From assembly GCA_018241335.1 (NCBI GenBank), contig JAFEEA010000011.1:1-40285 (forward strand): a stretch of 40,285 bases of DNA. Direction: 5' to 3'. The translations under genes and the position numbers were made by a program. How positions within the stretch are numbered: the stretch's first letter is position 1; each line of letters begins with the position of its first letter. The stretch comes from Pseudomonadota bacterium. Its GTDB lineage: Bacteria > Pseudomonadota > Alphaproteobacteria > Caulobacterales > Caulobacteraceae. Below, piece after piece: positions 32,684-40,285 of the stretch. The notes beneath the pieces are model-generated. The model saw only the letters and a list, made by a program, of their open reading frames with translations. It was not told the origin of the DNA and searched no databases.

Positions 32684-33405
32684 CGGACGCCAGCCTCGAA
32701 CCGCCGCTACCGCCGCACACCCTGGCCCAGCGCCTCGCCGCCGAAGCCCTGGGGACCGCCCTGCTGCTGGCGGTGGTGATCGGCTCGGGCATCATGGGCC
32801 AGCGCCTGGCCGGCGGGAATGTCGCCATCGCCTTGCTGGGCAACACCCTTTCCACGGGCGCCGGCCTGGTCGTGCTGATCACCGTCTTCGGCCCGGTCAG
32901 CGGCGCGCACTTCAACCCGGCGGTCAGCCTGGTCTTCGCCCTGCGCCGCGAGCTGTCAGCGCCGACAGCGCTCGCCTACGTCGTCGCCCAGATCGCCGGC
33001 GCGGTGATTGGGGTGCTGACGGCTCACGCCATGTTCGGCGAAGCGCTCTGGCAGGTGTCGACGAAACTTCGCGGCGGCCCGGCCCAGGCCTTCTCCGAGG
33101 CCGTCGCCACCTTCGGCCTGGTGCTGACCATCCTCGGGACCCTGCGCGCCCGGCCCGACTTCACGCCGGCGGCGGTGGGGCTCTACATCACCTCGGCCTA
33201 CTGGTTCACCGCCAGCACGTCCTTCGCCAACCCGGCCGTCACCCTGGCGCGCAGCCTCTCCGACACCTTCGCCGGCATCGCCCCCGCCTCCGCCCCGGCC
33301 TTCATCGCCGCCCAGCTGGCTGGCGCGGTGACGGCCCTGGTGGTCGCTGACCGTATCCTGCCCGCCCGCCCCCAAGCCCCTTCCGAGCCGCGCCACCGCA
33401 ACTGA
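32680..33405 (+). CDS. aqpS: Aquaglyceroporin of the ars operon (AqpS-like)
   Basis: This 241-residue MIP-family channel has six hydrophobic segments and two half-helix NPA motifs, HFNPAVS (79-81) and FANPAVTLAR (184-186, with selectivity Arg191). In Sinorhizobium meliloti an ars-linked AqpS lets arsenite leave down its gradient after ArsC reduction. The arrangement arsC-aqpS with overlapping ATGA is the same here, and no Acr3 or ArsB pump is present. It is the last gene of the operon; a hairpin begins at its stop. Confidence 0.93.
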   Translation: MTDASLEPPLPPHTLAQRLAAEALGTALLLAVVIGSGIMGQRLAGGNVAIALLGNTLSTGAGLVVLITVFGPVSGAHFNPAVSLVFALRRELSAPTALAYVVAQIAGAVIGVLTAHAMFGEALWQVSTKLRGGPAQAFSEAVATFGLVLTILGTLRARPDFTPAAVGLYITSAYWFTASTSFANPAVTLARSLSDTFAGIAPASAPAFIAAQLAGAVTALVVADRILPARPQAPSEPRHRN

Positions 33406-33437
33406 GGCGCCCCTCGCCACACGCCGGGCCTCAGTTG
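33399..33437 (+). terminator. Hairpin overlapping the aqpS stop
   Basis: CAACTGAGGC (33399-33408) and GCCTCAGTTG (33428-33437) make a perfect 10-bp stem with a 19-base loop; the TGA stop lies in the left arm. No T-tract follows. Probably ends the ars transcript. Confidence 0.5.
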
Positions 33438-33459
33438 GGCGCCCGGGGTGCGGCCCGGG

Positions 33460-33509
33460 AACGATATCGCCTGCCCGTAGCTTTCACGCCCGCCTGTACC
33501 GCAGGAGGG
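33460..33509 (+). promoter_or_regulatory. Duplicated autotransporter leader, copy 1
   Basis: AACGAT (33460), CTTT then CGCC and GCCT, and CAGGAGGG (33502-33509) recur in the same order and spacing (42 against 43 bp) before the second autotransporter at 36779. It includes the ribosome site and probably a shared 5' leader or regulatory RNA part. Confidence 0.45.
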
Positions 33510-33512
33510 CCA

Positions 33513-36500
33513 ATGTTTCCGTGCTCTGGAAGTACATTCGTCCAAAATGCCAAGGTCTGCGGGCCGGAAAGACTTCCGCGGCGGACGGCAAGGCTGCGCT
33601 TGAAACTGGCCGGGTCCGGCGCGGTATTGGCGTTCTGCGCCATGGCGGCGCCGCAATTGGCGCGGGCGGCGAACGAATGCGGCGTCGGCGCGGTGGTCAC
33701 CTGTGATCCGTCCGGCAATCCGTACACGAGCGGCATCCAGTATTCCACCACCGGCAGCCAGACGGTGAACCTCGGCAGCGGCGTCGTGGTGGACGCCGCG
33801 CGAACCGCCCCATTCTTCGACAACGCCCCTGGGCTCAGCGCAGCGAGCACGGGGACCGGTTCGGTCACCGTCAACGGCGGCCAGTCGGTCAGCATCGCCT
33901 CCGCGGACGACACCGCGGTGAGCCTCTACGCCGCCAACGGCGACATTGCCGCCGACCTCGATACGGTGATCGCCAACAACGGCCTGTCAAATGAAGAGGC
34001 GGAGGGCGTCAAGGCCTATGTGGCCACCAAGGGCGACATCAACTTGAACCTGGGCCAGGTGGTCACCCATGGCTCCGGCGCCATCGCCGTCGACGCCGGG
34101 ACGGGGTCGGGGGCCGTCAACATCACGGTCGGGACGATCACCACCAGCGGCGGCGCCGACAGCGCCGCCGGCATCCTCACCGGGGGCACGACCGCGGCCA
34201 TCCATGCCGGGAGCATCAGCACCGAGGGCGACTTCTCGCCCGGCATCCTGGCGCAGGCCCACCAGACGGTGACCATCTACGCCGGCCAGGTGACCACCAC
34301 CGGTGACCACTCGGGCGGCGTCACCGGGTTCGCCGGCGGGATAGCCGGCACGCCCGACAACCTGGTCGACATCCATGTCACCGGGCCGGTGCGCACCTCC
34401 GGCGACTTCTCGCCCGGCGTGGAGGCGTTCAGCGGCGAGTACGTGTTGCCGGACGCGCCCTATTACCCGGTCCCCAACGGCGCCCGGGCCAATGTGGTGA
34501 TCGACGGGGACGTCAGCACGACCGGCGCGGGGTCGCCGGCGGTGGCGGTGTACAGCAACTGGGGGCCGGCCAGCCTGACGGTCGAGTCCGGCCTGATCTC
34601 CACCACCCGCAGTCCGGCCATCGACATGACCGGCATCACCATCGCCGCGACCATCGGCGCGGACACCCATGTCATCGGCGGCTTCAATTTCGCGCAGAGC
34701 CAGGGCGCCGTGATCACCAACTACGGGGTGATCGAGGGCGGGGTCGGCAGCGGCTCGCTGATCCGCTCCGACGTCGTCGGCCCGATCACGCTCAACAACT
34801 ACGGGACCATCGACAGCGTGAACCTGCAGAGTCAGAGCAACCTGCTCAACAATGCCGGGACCCTCACCGCCGGGGTGAAGACGGGGGCGGGCGCCACGGT
34901 GATCGACAACACCGGAACGCTGCAGGGCGCGGTGACGACCGGCGCCGGCGCGGACACGCTCAGCAACGGCGCGACCCTCGCCGCCAGCGTCGACCTGGGC
35001 GACGGCGACAACACACTCAGCAATACCGGTACCTTCACCGGCGCCCTGACGACGGGCGCGGGCGCGGACACCCTGGCCAACGGCGCGACCTTCGCCGGCG
35101 CCGCGGCGCTGGGCGGGGCCAATGACACGGTGAACAACAGCGGGACCTTCACCGGCCTGCTCGACACCGGCGCCGGCGACGACGTGGTGAACAACAGCGG
35201 CGCATTCCACGGCGCGGTTTCGATGGGCGACGGGGCCGACGTGTTCAATAACACCGGGACCTTCGTCGCCGAGACCGCGCCCGGCGTCGCCAGCGCCGAC
35301 AGCGACTTCGGGGCCGGGGCCGACACCTTCAACAACGGCGGCCTGCTCTCGGTGCGCCCGAGCGACACCACGCCGGGGACGGTCACCTTCAAGGGCCTGG
35401 AAACCTTCAAAAACAAGGGGACTATCTCGCTGGTGAACGGCCATCCCGGCGACCGCCTGGTGCTGCCCGGAAGCTACGCCGGCAGCGGCGCGGCGGTGCT
35501 GGCGGTGGACGTCGCCACCAGCCCGACCCTGGCCAGGGACACCCTGGTGGTGGGCGGCGCGGCCACCGGGCATACGGCGATCGAGATCAATCCGGTCGGC
35601 GCCCACGGGCTGGTGGTCGGCAGCGCCACCATCGTCCAGGCGGGGGCCGGCTCGACGAGCGACGCCTTCAGCATCGCGGCCGGATCGCAGAACGCCGGCT
35701 TCATCGGCTACCAGCTGCTGTTCGACCCGGCCAGCGACAGCTACGCCCTGGTGGGCGCTCCCAACGCCGTGGTGTTCGAGACGGTGAAGGTCGAGGAACT
35801 GGTCAGCGACTTCGCCCGCGACAGCGCCGACGCCTGGTCCGCGCACATGGCGCAGGCGCGCGACGCCCACTGGGCCGGATCGGGCTGGCAGGGGGTGCAC
35901 GGCTGGGGCCAGTTGCACGGCGCCGGGCGCGGCCGCACCGGGGTCGGGACCACCAACGACTTCAACATCAGCCGCACCTACGACCTTAGCTACGACGCCA
36001 ACCTGTACGGCTTCCAGGGCGGCCTCGACGTGGCGGCCGGGCCGTGGATCGCCGGCCTCACCGCCGGCTATGGCGGCGCCGATCAGCGCTTCCGGGCCAC
36101 CAGCGACCGCACGCAGATGCAGGGCTACAACGTCGGCGCCTATGCCGGCGTGCAGGTCGGCGGCGCCTTCATCCAGGTGCTGGGGCGCTACAGCGACGAC
36201 CGCATCCAGATGGGCGCCGCGACGATCCCGGTGATCGATTTCGCCGCCCACACCTACGGCGGCACGGTCGAGTTCGGCTACCGCTTCGGCGGGCGCGGCT
36301 TCTTCATCGAGCCGGTGGGCTCCATCGACTACCAGAGCACCATTCCCAACGACATTGCGGCGCTGCAGTCGACCTTCGCCTTCCGCCGCTTCGTCTCGTC
36401 GGTGGGCAAGGCCGGCGTTCGCTTCGGGGGAACCGTGGCTGACTGGCGCGGCGCGCGCATCACCCCCTACGCCGAGGTCACCGCGGTGCACGAGTTCAGG

Positions 36501-36701
36501 GGGACCGGCGGCTTCGTCTTCTCCAGTGGCGGCTACGACTTCGGCTACGCCGACGACCGGCGCGGGACCTATGGCCATGCGTCGGCCGGCGTGGACCTGA
36601 TCTCGATGCGTGGCGTGGACGGCTATGTGCAGGCCGACCTCGACTTCGCGCACGGGGCCAGCGGCGGGGGCGGCCGGGTGGGCGTCCGCTTCGCCTTCTG
36701 A
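33513..36701 (+). CDS. Autotransporter (type Va), passenger with 19-residue repeats
   Basis: The protein has 1062 residues, ATG 33513 behind CAGGAGGG. The N-terminus is long: about 35 residues before the signal core RLRLKLAGSGAVLAFCAMAAPQLARA, as in extended autotransporter signals. The passenger is Gly/Thr/Ser/Asn-rich beta-helix sequence (residues 60-780). Residues 450-582 are seven 19-residue repeats, e.g. TGAGADTLSN. The C-terminal barrel (from about 790) has GWGQLHGAGRGRT, a series of alternating strands (YGGTVEFGYRFGGRGFFIEP) and ends RVGVRFAF, with a terminal Phe. It would be exported by Sec and place its passenger on the cell surface. Ligand or function unknown; adhesion is a common role of such proteins. 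Confidence 0.9.
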   Translation: MFPCSGSTFVQNAKVCGPERLPRRTARLRLKLAGSGAVLAFCAMAAPQLARAANECGVGAVVTCDPSGNPYTSGIQYSTTGSQTVNLGSGVVVDAARTAPFFDNAPGLSAASTGTGSVTVNGGQSVSIASADDTAVSLYAANGDIAADLDTVIANNGLSNEEAEGVKAYVATKGDINLNLGQVVTHGSGAIAVDAGTGSGAVNITVGTITTSGGADSAAGILTGGTTAAIHAGSISTEGDFSPGILAQAHQTVTIYAGQVTTTGDHSGGVTGFAGGIAGTPDNLVDIHVTGPVRTSGDFSPGVEAFSGEYVLPDAPYYPVPNGARANVVIDGDVSTTGAGSPAVAVYSNWGPASLTVESGLISTTRSPAIDMTGITIAATIGADTHVIGGFNFAQSQGAVITNYGVIEGGVGSGSLIRSDVVGPITLNNYGTIDSVNLQSQSNLLNNAGTLTAGVKTGAGATVIDNTGTLQGAVTTGAGADTLSNGATLAASVDLGDGDNTLSNTGTFTGALTTGAGADTLANGATFAGAAALGGANDTVNNSGTFTGLLDTGAGDDVVNNSGAFHGAVSMGDGADVFNNTGTFVAETAPGVASADSDFGAGADTFNNGGLLSVRPSDTTPGTVTFKGLETFKNKGTISLVNGHPGDRLVLPGSYAGSGAAVLAVDVATSPTLARDTLVVGGAATGHTAIEINPVGAHGLVVGSATIVQAGAGSTSDAFSIAAGSQNAGFIGYQLLFDPASDSYALVGAPNAVVFETVKVEELVSDFARDSADAWSAHMAQARDAHWAGSGWQGVHGWGQLHGAGRGRTGVGTTNDFNISRTYDLSYDANLYGFQGGLDVAAGPWIAGLTAGYGGADQRFRATSDRTQMQGYNVGAYAGVQVGGAFIQVLGRYSDDRIQMGAATIPVIDFAAHTYGGTVEFGYRFGGRGFFIEPVGSIDYQSTIPNDIAALQSTFAFRRFVSSVGKAGVRFGGTVADWRGARITPYAEVTAVHEFRGTGGFVFSSGGYDFGYADDRRGTYGHASAGVDLISMRGVDGYVQADLDFAHGASGGGGRVGVRFAF

Positions 36702-36745
36702 AGCGGCAAGCCTGGCGGCAACTGCGGCGCCCGCGCCACAGTCCC

Positions 36746-36760
36746 GGCCCATTGTGGGCC
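36746..36760 (+). other. Hairpin after autotransporter 1
   Basis: GGCCCA-TTG-TGGGCC forms a 6-bp stem 45 bp after the stop; outer CCCGG and CCGGG can extend it with gaps. No T-tract. Possible terminator. Confidence 0.3.
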
Positions 36761-36778
36761 AACCGCCGGGAAGGGCGG

Positions 36779-36829
36779 AACGATCCGACTCTGTCCGGGC
36801 TTTTCGCCTCGCCTATTCAGACAGGAGGG
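36779..36829 (+). promoter_or_regulatory. Duplicated autotransporter leader, copy 2
   Basis: Carries AACGAT (36779-36784), CTTTtCGCC, GCCT and CAGGAGGG (36822-36829), matching the leader at 33460. The duplication therefore took in the upstream control region as well as the gene. Confidence 0.45.
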
Positions 36830-36833
36830 GCTT

Positions 36834-39599
36834 GTGTTCCCACGCGCCATCAACGTTTCGTTCTCGTCGTCCAACAACAAGCGTCGCCGTGGCGAAGACA
36901 AGGCGCGCTTCACACGCCGCATGCAACTGGCCGGCTCCAGCGCAATATTGGCGCTCTGCGCCGCCGGACTGCCGCAATTGGCCCAGGCCGCCAATGAATG
37001 CGGCGTGGGGACCAGCGTGACCTGCACGGCGACGGGGAACACCTATCCGACGGGCGTCACCTATGTCTCGCCGACCACACAGACGGTGGACCTGACCAGC
37101 GGGGTCGTCATCGACTCCACCCTGACGCCCGGCCTGTCGGTGACCACGGGGACCGGGGCGCTCAACGTCAACGGCCCCGGCGGAGTCTCGATCACCAGCG
37201 AGGCGACCGGCGCGGCCGGCGTGCTGCTCACCTCCGGCAGCGGCGACGTCGCGGCCAATCTCGACACCATCGTCACCAAGGGCGACCTGGCGCCAGGGGC
37301 GCGGGCGACCACGGGGACCGGCTCGGTCAGCCTCAACATCGGCCACGTCACCACCAGCGGCGCCACCGCCGAGGGGATCATCGGCCAGGCCGGGACCGGC
37401 ACGGTGAACATCGTCTCCAACACCGTCGCCACCAGCGGCGTCAACGCTGCCGGCATCGACGCCACGGTCGGCTCGGGCACGGTCACCATCAATTCCAGCG
37501 TCGTCGCCACCACCGGTAACGGCGCGGTCGGCATCGTCGGCTCGGCGGGCTCGGGCGCGGCGACGATCAACGCCGGCTCGGTCTCCACCACGGGCGCCAA
37601 CGCCACCGGCGTCTTCGGCCTGGTCGGGTCGGGAGCGGTGAACATCAACGCCAAGTCCGTCGCCACCACGGGCGCGGGCGCCGTCGGCATCGAGGGCGTC
37701 GCCCTCGGCCCCACCTCCACGGTCGGCATCGTCACCAGCGGCGCAGTCAGCACCGCGGGCGACAACGCCATCGGCATCGCCGCCCTCGCCGGCGGCCACG
37801 CCAGTGTGGTGACCAACGGTTCGGTGACCACCGCAGGCGTCAACGCCCCGGCCATCCAGGTGTCCAGCGGCTCCGGCGCTGCCAGCCTGAACGTCGCCTC
37901 CGGCGCGGTCACCGCCATCAAGAGCGACGCGGTGGACCTCAGCGGCGACACGGTCGACGCCACCGTCGGCTCCAAGGCCTCGGTCAGCGGCGCGACCGCC
38001 GGCTTCAACATCTCCAGCGCTAGCGGCTCCACCCTGACAAACGCCGGGACCATCGGCTCCAGCGGCGGCTATGCCGTCCTGGCCTCAGGAGGGCCGATCA
38101 CCATCGGCAACAGCGGCACGATCACCGGCGCGGTCAGCCTCACCGGCGGCGATGACGTGTTCAACAATTCCGGGGCCTTCAACGCCACCAAGGACAGCGA
38201 CTTCGGCGCCGGCGCCGACGTCTTCAACAACAGCGGAACCGTGGCGGTCCTCCCCGCCGCCACCAGCGCCGGCACGGTGACCTTCACGGGCCTCGAGGCC
38301 TTCAACAACAAGGGGACCGTCTCGCTGGTCAACGGCCACGCCGGCGACAGCCTGGTCCTGCCCGGGACCTACAACGGCTCGGGCGTGGGCAGCACCCTGG
38401 CGGTGGATTTCGCCGGCGGCTCCACCCCGGTGGCCGACACCCTGGTGGTCGGCGGCGCGGCGACGGGCTCGACGGCCGTGCATCTCAGCAGCACCAACGG
38501 CGCCCTGGTGGTGAACAACCTCGTCGTCGCCAGCGGCGGGGCCGGCTCGTCGCCCACCGCCTTCACCATCGACCCGGCCTCGGCCAACAACGGCTTCGTC
38601 GGCTACCAGGTGGTCTATGACGCGGGCGCCGGGACCTACGCCCTGGTCGGCACGCCCAACGCCGCGGTCAACGAGACCCTCAAGGTCCAGGAGCTGGTGT
38701 CCAACTTCTGGGGCCAGTCGGCGGACGCCTGGTCGGTGCACATGGCCCAGGCCCGCGACGCCCACTTCGCCGGCGCCGGCTGGCAGGGCATCCACGGCTG
38801 GGGCCAGTTCTATGGCGGCGGCCAGGATCGCGACGCGGTGCAGACCCGCACCACCTTCGGCGTCACCGAAACCAACGACCTCAGCTACGACAGCACCTAC
38901 TACGGCTTCCAGGGCGGCATAGACGCCGTCTCCGGCATGTGGACCTTCGGCCTCACCGCCGGCTACAGCGGCGCCGACATGCGGTTCCTGGCCACCCAGG
39001 ACAAGACCTTCGTCGAGGGCTACAACATCGGCGCCTACGCCGGCCTGCAGACCGGCGGCCTCTTCCTGCACGTCCTGGCCAAGTACAACGGCGACCAGAT
39101 CCGCATGGGCAGCCTGCTGGTCCCTTCGGTGCTCGACTTCCACGGCCACAGCTACGGCGGCCGGGTGGAGGGCGGCTATCGCTTCGGCGGCGCCGACTGG
39201 TTCATCGAGCCGATCGCCAGCTTCGACTACACCCGCACCTTCCTCGACAACCTGTCGGCCTTCGATTCCGCGTTCAACTTCGACCGCTACGACAGCGAGC
39301 TGGGCAAGGCCGGGGTGCGCTTCGGCGGGACCCTGTTCCACTGGGGCCCGGCGGCCATCCAGCCCTACGCCTCGGTGGTGGCGGTGCATGACTGGCGCGG
39401 GACCGACGGCTTCGTCTTCTCCAACGGCGGCTTCGACTTCGGCTACAACAACGACCGTCGCGGGACCTATGGCCACGCCTCGGCGGGCGTGAACCTGATC
39501 GCCCTGCACGGCGTCGACGGCTACCTGCAGACCGATCTCGACTTCGCCAACGGGACCCACGGCGCGGGCGGGCGCATCGGCATCCGCTTCGCCTTCTAA
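36834..39599 (+). CDS. Autotransporter (type Va), tandem paralogue
   Basis: This 921-residue protein starts at GTG 36834 behind CAGGAGGGG. Signal core RMQLAGSSAILALCAAGLPQLAQA, then ANECGVGTSVTC, nearly the same as in its neighbour (ANECGVGAVVTC). The passenger is Gly/Ala/Thr/Ser/Val-rich with strings such as TTGANATGVFGLVGSGAVNINAKSVATTGAGA, and has only one remnant of the 19-residue repeat (VFNNSG near residue 460). Barrel from about 650: HGWGQFYGGGQDRDAV, GYNIGAYAGLQTGG, ending RIGIRFAF. Barrels of both copies are close in length and motif, the passengers less so. Probably surface display of a sister passenger. Confidence 0.9.
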   Translation: MFPRAINVSFSSSNNKRRRGEDKARFTRRMQLAGSSAILALCAAGLPQLAQAANECGVGTSVTCTATGNTYPTGVTYVSPTTQTVDLTSGVVIDSTLTPGLSVTTGTGALNVNGPGGVSITSEATGAAGVLLTSGSGDVAANLDTIVTKGDLAPGARATTGTGSVSLNIGHVTTSGATAEGIIGQAGTGTVNIVSNTVATSGVNAAGIDATVGSGTVTINSSVVATTGNGAVGIVGSAGSGAATINAGSVSTTGANATGVFGLVGSGAVNINAKSVATTGAGAVGIEGVALGPTSTVGIVTSGAVSTAGDNAIGIAALAGGHASVVTNGSVTTAGVNAPAIQVSSGSGAASLNVASGAVTAIKSDAVDLSGDTVDATVGSKASVSGATAGFNISSASGSTLTNAGTIGSSGGYAVLASGGPITIGNSGTITGAVSLTGGDDVFNNSGAFNATKDSDFGAGADVFNNSGTVAVLPAATSAGTVTFTGLEAFNNKGTVSLVNGHAGDSLVLPGTYNGSGVGSTLAVDFAGGSTPVADTLVVGGAATGSTAVHLSSTNGALVVNNLVVASGGAGSSPTAFTIDPASANNGFVGYQVVYDAGAGTYALVGTPNAAVNETLKVQELVSNFWGQSADAWSVHMAQARDAHFAGAGWQGIHGWGQFYGGGQDRDAVQTRTTFGVTETNDLSYDSTYYGFQGGIDAVSGMWTFGLTAGYSGADMRFLATQDKTFVEGYNIGAYAGLQTGGLFLHVLAKYNGDQIRMGSLLVPSVLDFHGHSYGGRVEGGYRFGGADWFIEPIASFDYTRTFLDNLSAFDSAFNFDRYDSELGKAGVRFGGTLFHWGPAAIQPYASVVAVHDWRGTDGFVFSNGGFDFGYNNDRRGTYGHASAGVNLIALHGVDGYLQTDLDFANGTHGAGGRIGIRFAF

Positions 39600-39608
39600 C
39601 CCGGAGGA

Positions 39609-39629
39609 TTGTCAGGGCTATCTTGACAA
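39609..39629. promoter_or_regulatory. Palindrome 1 upstream of the zinc-finger gene
   Basis: Arms TTGTCA (39609-39614) and TGACAA (39624-39629) enclose GGGCTATCT. It contains TTGACA. A related palindrome follows 28 bp later. Lies just after the autotransporter stop and 53 bp before ATG 39682. Confidence 0.5.
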
Positions 39630-39636
39630 GGGCGGC

Positions 39637-39657
39637 GCGTCAGGGAATCCTTGACGC
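39637..39657. promoter_or_regulatory. Palindrome 2 upstream of the zinc-finger gene
   Basis: Arms GCGTCA (39637-39642) and TGACGC (39652-39657) enclose GGGAATCCT, so that GTCAGGG...CTTGAC is the shared core of both. Centre-to-centre spacing is 28 bp. Contains TTGACG, a -35-like element. Two-site repression is likely. Confidence 0.5.
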
Positions 39658-39681
39658 GTCGTTCCCGCCAGGAGGTCCATC

Positions 39682-40044
39682 ATGGGCGCCGCCGAACCGA
39701 AGTCCGAAGACCTGGTCTATTGCTCGTTCTGCCTGAAGCCCCAGACGGAGGTGGCCAAGCTGGTCGCCGGCCCGGGCCGGGTGTTCATCTGCGACGGCTG
39801 CGTCGGCATGGCGTCGGAGTACATGGCCGGCCGCACGCCCGACATGTCCGGCGTCACCCCGGCCGAGCAGCTTCCCACCGAGCGCCTTCTGGCCCAGCTC
39901 AAGCCCATCGAGGACACCCTGCAGGGCAAGGGCAACCAGCTCCAGTGGGTGGTCGACACCCTGCGCGGGCGCGAGGTCAGCTGGGCGGTGATCGGCGCGG
40001 CGCTGGGGGTCTCGCGCCAGTCGGCGTGGGAGCGTTTCTCCTGA
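39682..40044 (+). CDS. ClpX-type C4 zinc-finger protein with C-terminal HTH
   Basis: This 120-residue protein has a ClpX-like zinc ribbon at its N-terminus: [33 protein letters not shown], with Cys14, Cys17, Cys37 and Cys40. There is no AAA+ domain; a short linker leads to [22 protein letters not shown] (residues 99-120), a helix-turn-helix of the type seen in small DNA-binding proteins. It starts at ATG 39682 behind GGAGG. A DNA-binding or adaptor function, perhaps self-regulating through the two palindromes, is inferred. The C-terminal end overlaps the start of the next frame. Confidence 0.85.
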   Translation: MGAAEPKSEDLVYCSFCLKPQTEVAKLVAGPGRVFICDGCVGMASEYMAGRTPDMSGVTPAEQLPTERLLAQLKPIEDTLQGKGNQLQWVVDTLRGREVSWAVIGAALGVSRQSAWERFS

Positions 40045-40285
40045 GCCCGCCCAGGCTGGCTCCCGGCGTCCAGGTCCAGGACCAGGACCTGTCGGACGCC
40101 GACTGGGCCGACGCCGACGTCTCCGACGGCGTCTTCGTCGGCTGCCAGGTCACCGCGGCGGCCTTCGCCAACACCGTCCTGCAAGGCGCCCACTTCCAGC
40201 GCTGCCGCCTGGTCCGCTGCCGTTTTCCCCACGCCGACCTGCGCGAGGCGGTGTTCGAGGACTGCGTCTTCTCCGAGCGTCAGCA
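40026..40285 (+). CDS. Pentapeptide-repeat protein (3' partial)
   Basis: An open frame continues past the window end. From about residue 20 it has the five-residue periodicity of pentapeptide repeats: [17 protein letters not shown], then [40 protein letters not shown]. These form right-handed quadrilateral beta-helices. The start is unclear: GTG 40026 is in frame but lies inside the preceding gene and lacks a ribosome site, while CTG 40041, which overlaps the previous stop as CTGA and has GGAG eight bases before it, would be an unusual start. Either implies translational coupling to the zinc-finger gene. Function unknown. Confidence 0.6.
   Translation, partial: MGAFLLSPPRLAPGVQVQDQDLSDADWADADVSDGVFVGCQVTAAAFANTVLQGAHFQRCRLVRCRFPHADLREAVFEDCVFSERQ

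Noticed and set aside
34860..35258. 57-bp repeats as a CRISPR array
   Set aside because: Units are in-frame, contiguous without spacers and diverge at codon third positions; they encode protein repeats.
33987..36752. 921-residue minus-strand frame
   Set aside because: Antisense of autotransporter 1; arises from repeat-rich GC-rich sequence.

Overview
The window is very GC-rich (about 70% by eye), has dense gene overlaps (many ATGA stop/start junctions), and carries TonB-dependent transport, a Tat-like signal peptide, TTGAC-type -35 elements and GC-rich interspersed inverted repeats. Together these suggest an alphaproteobacterium, most likely Caulobacterales (Phenylobacterium or Caulobacter-like). 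That placement is an inference from style and gene content; no marker gene is present.

Region 1 (1-14245) is one end of a polysaccharide biosynthesis locus. A plus-strand operon, mostly translationally coupled, encodes a split-transketolase C-terminal subunit (cut by the window edge), a monotopic sugar-1-phosphate transferase, a GNAT acetyltransferase, a GT4 glycosyltransferase, an asparagine-synthase-type amidotransferase, a Wzx-like flippase and a Wzy-like polymerase. A second amidotransferase and a second GT4 lie on the minus strand. They are followed on the plus strand by a D-glucuronyl C5-epimerase family protein and a probably exported beta-helix protein. The set fits a lipid-linked repeat unit that is acetylated and amidated, flipped, polymerised, and possibly epimerised or cleaved at uronic acids.

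Region 2 (14259-24588) is mostly metabolic. It holds topoisomerase IB, a small membrane protein, a D-arginine-dehydrogenase-like flavoenzyme with changed active-site residues, and a phytanoyl-CoA dioxygenase family enzyme divergent from a TonB-dependent receptor. The space between the last two contains three related palindromic boxes and two TTGAC -35 elements. A small SCP2-like protein and a TetR regulator follow, then dusA, two tandem DUF3617-type lipoproteins and a small GNAT protein.

Region 3 (24589-30760) holds two inverted-repeat elements, a conserved protein of unknown function, a secreted TPR protein and a small secreted protein. It also has a distinctly AT-richer two-gene insert (PadR-type regulator plus membrane-anchored protein) with what looks like a leaderless promoter, then thiC under a TPP riboswitch.

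Region 4 (30763-33437) is an arsenic/organoarsenical cassette: arsN1-like acetyltransferase divergent from arsI-arsR-arsC-aqpS, with an AT-rich palindromic operator between them. No arsenite pump is visible, so the aquaglyceroporin is the likely arsenite exit route.

Region 5 (33460-40285) holds two tandem paralogous autotransporters with duplicated leaders; the first has seven exact-length 57-bp repeats. A ClpX-type zinc-finger/HTH protein behind two palindromes and the start of a pentapeptide-repeat protein close the window. I found no tRNA, rRNA, CRISPR array, IS transposase or prophage gene.
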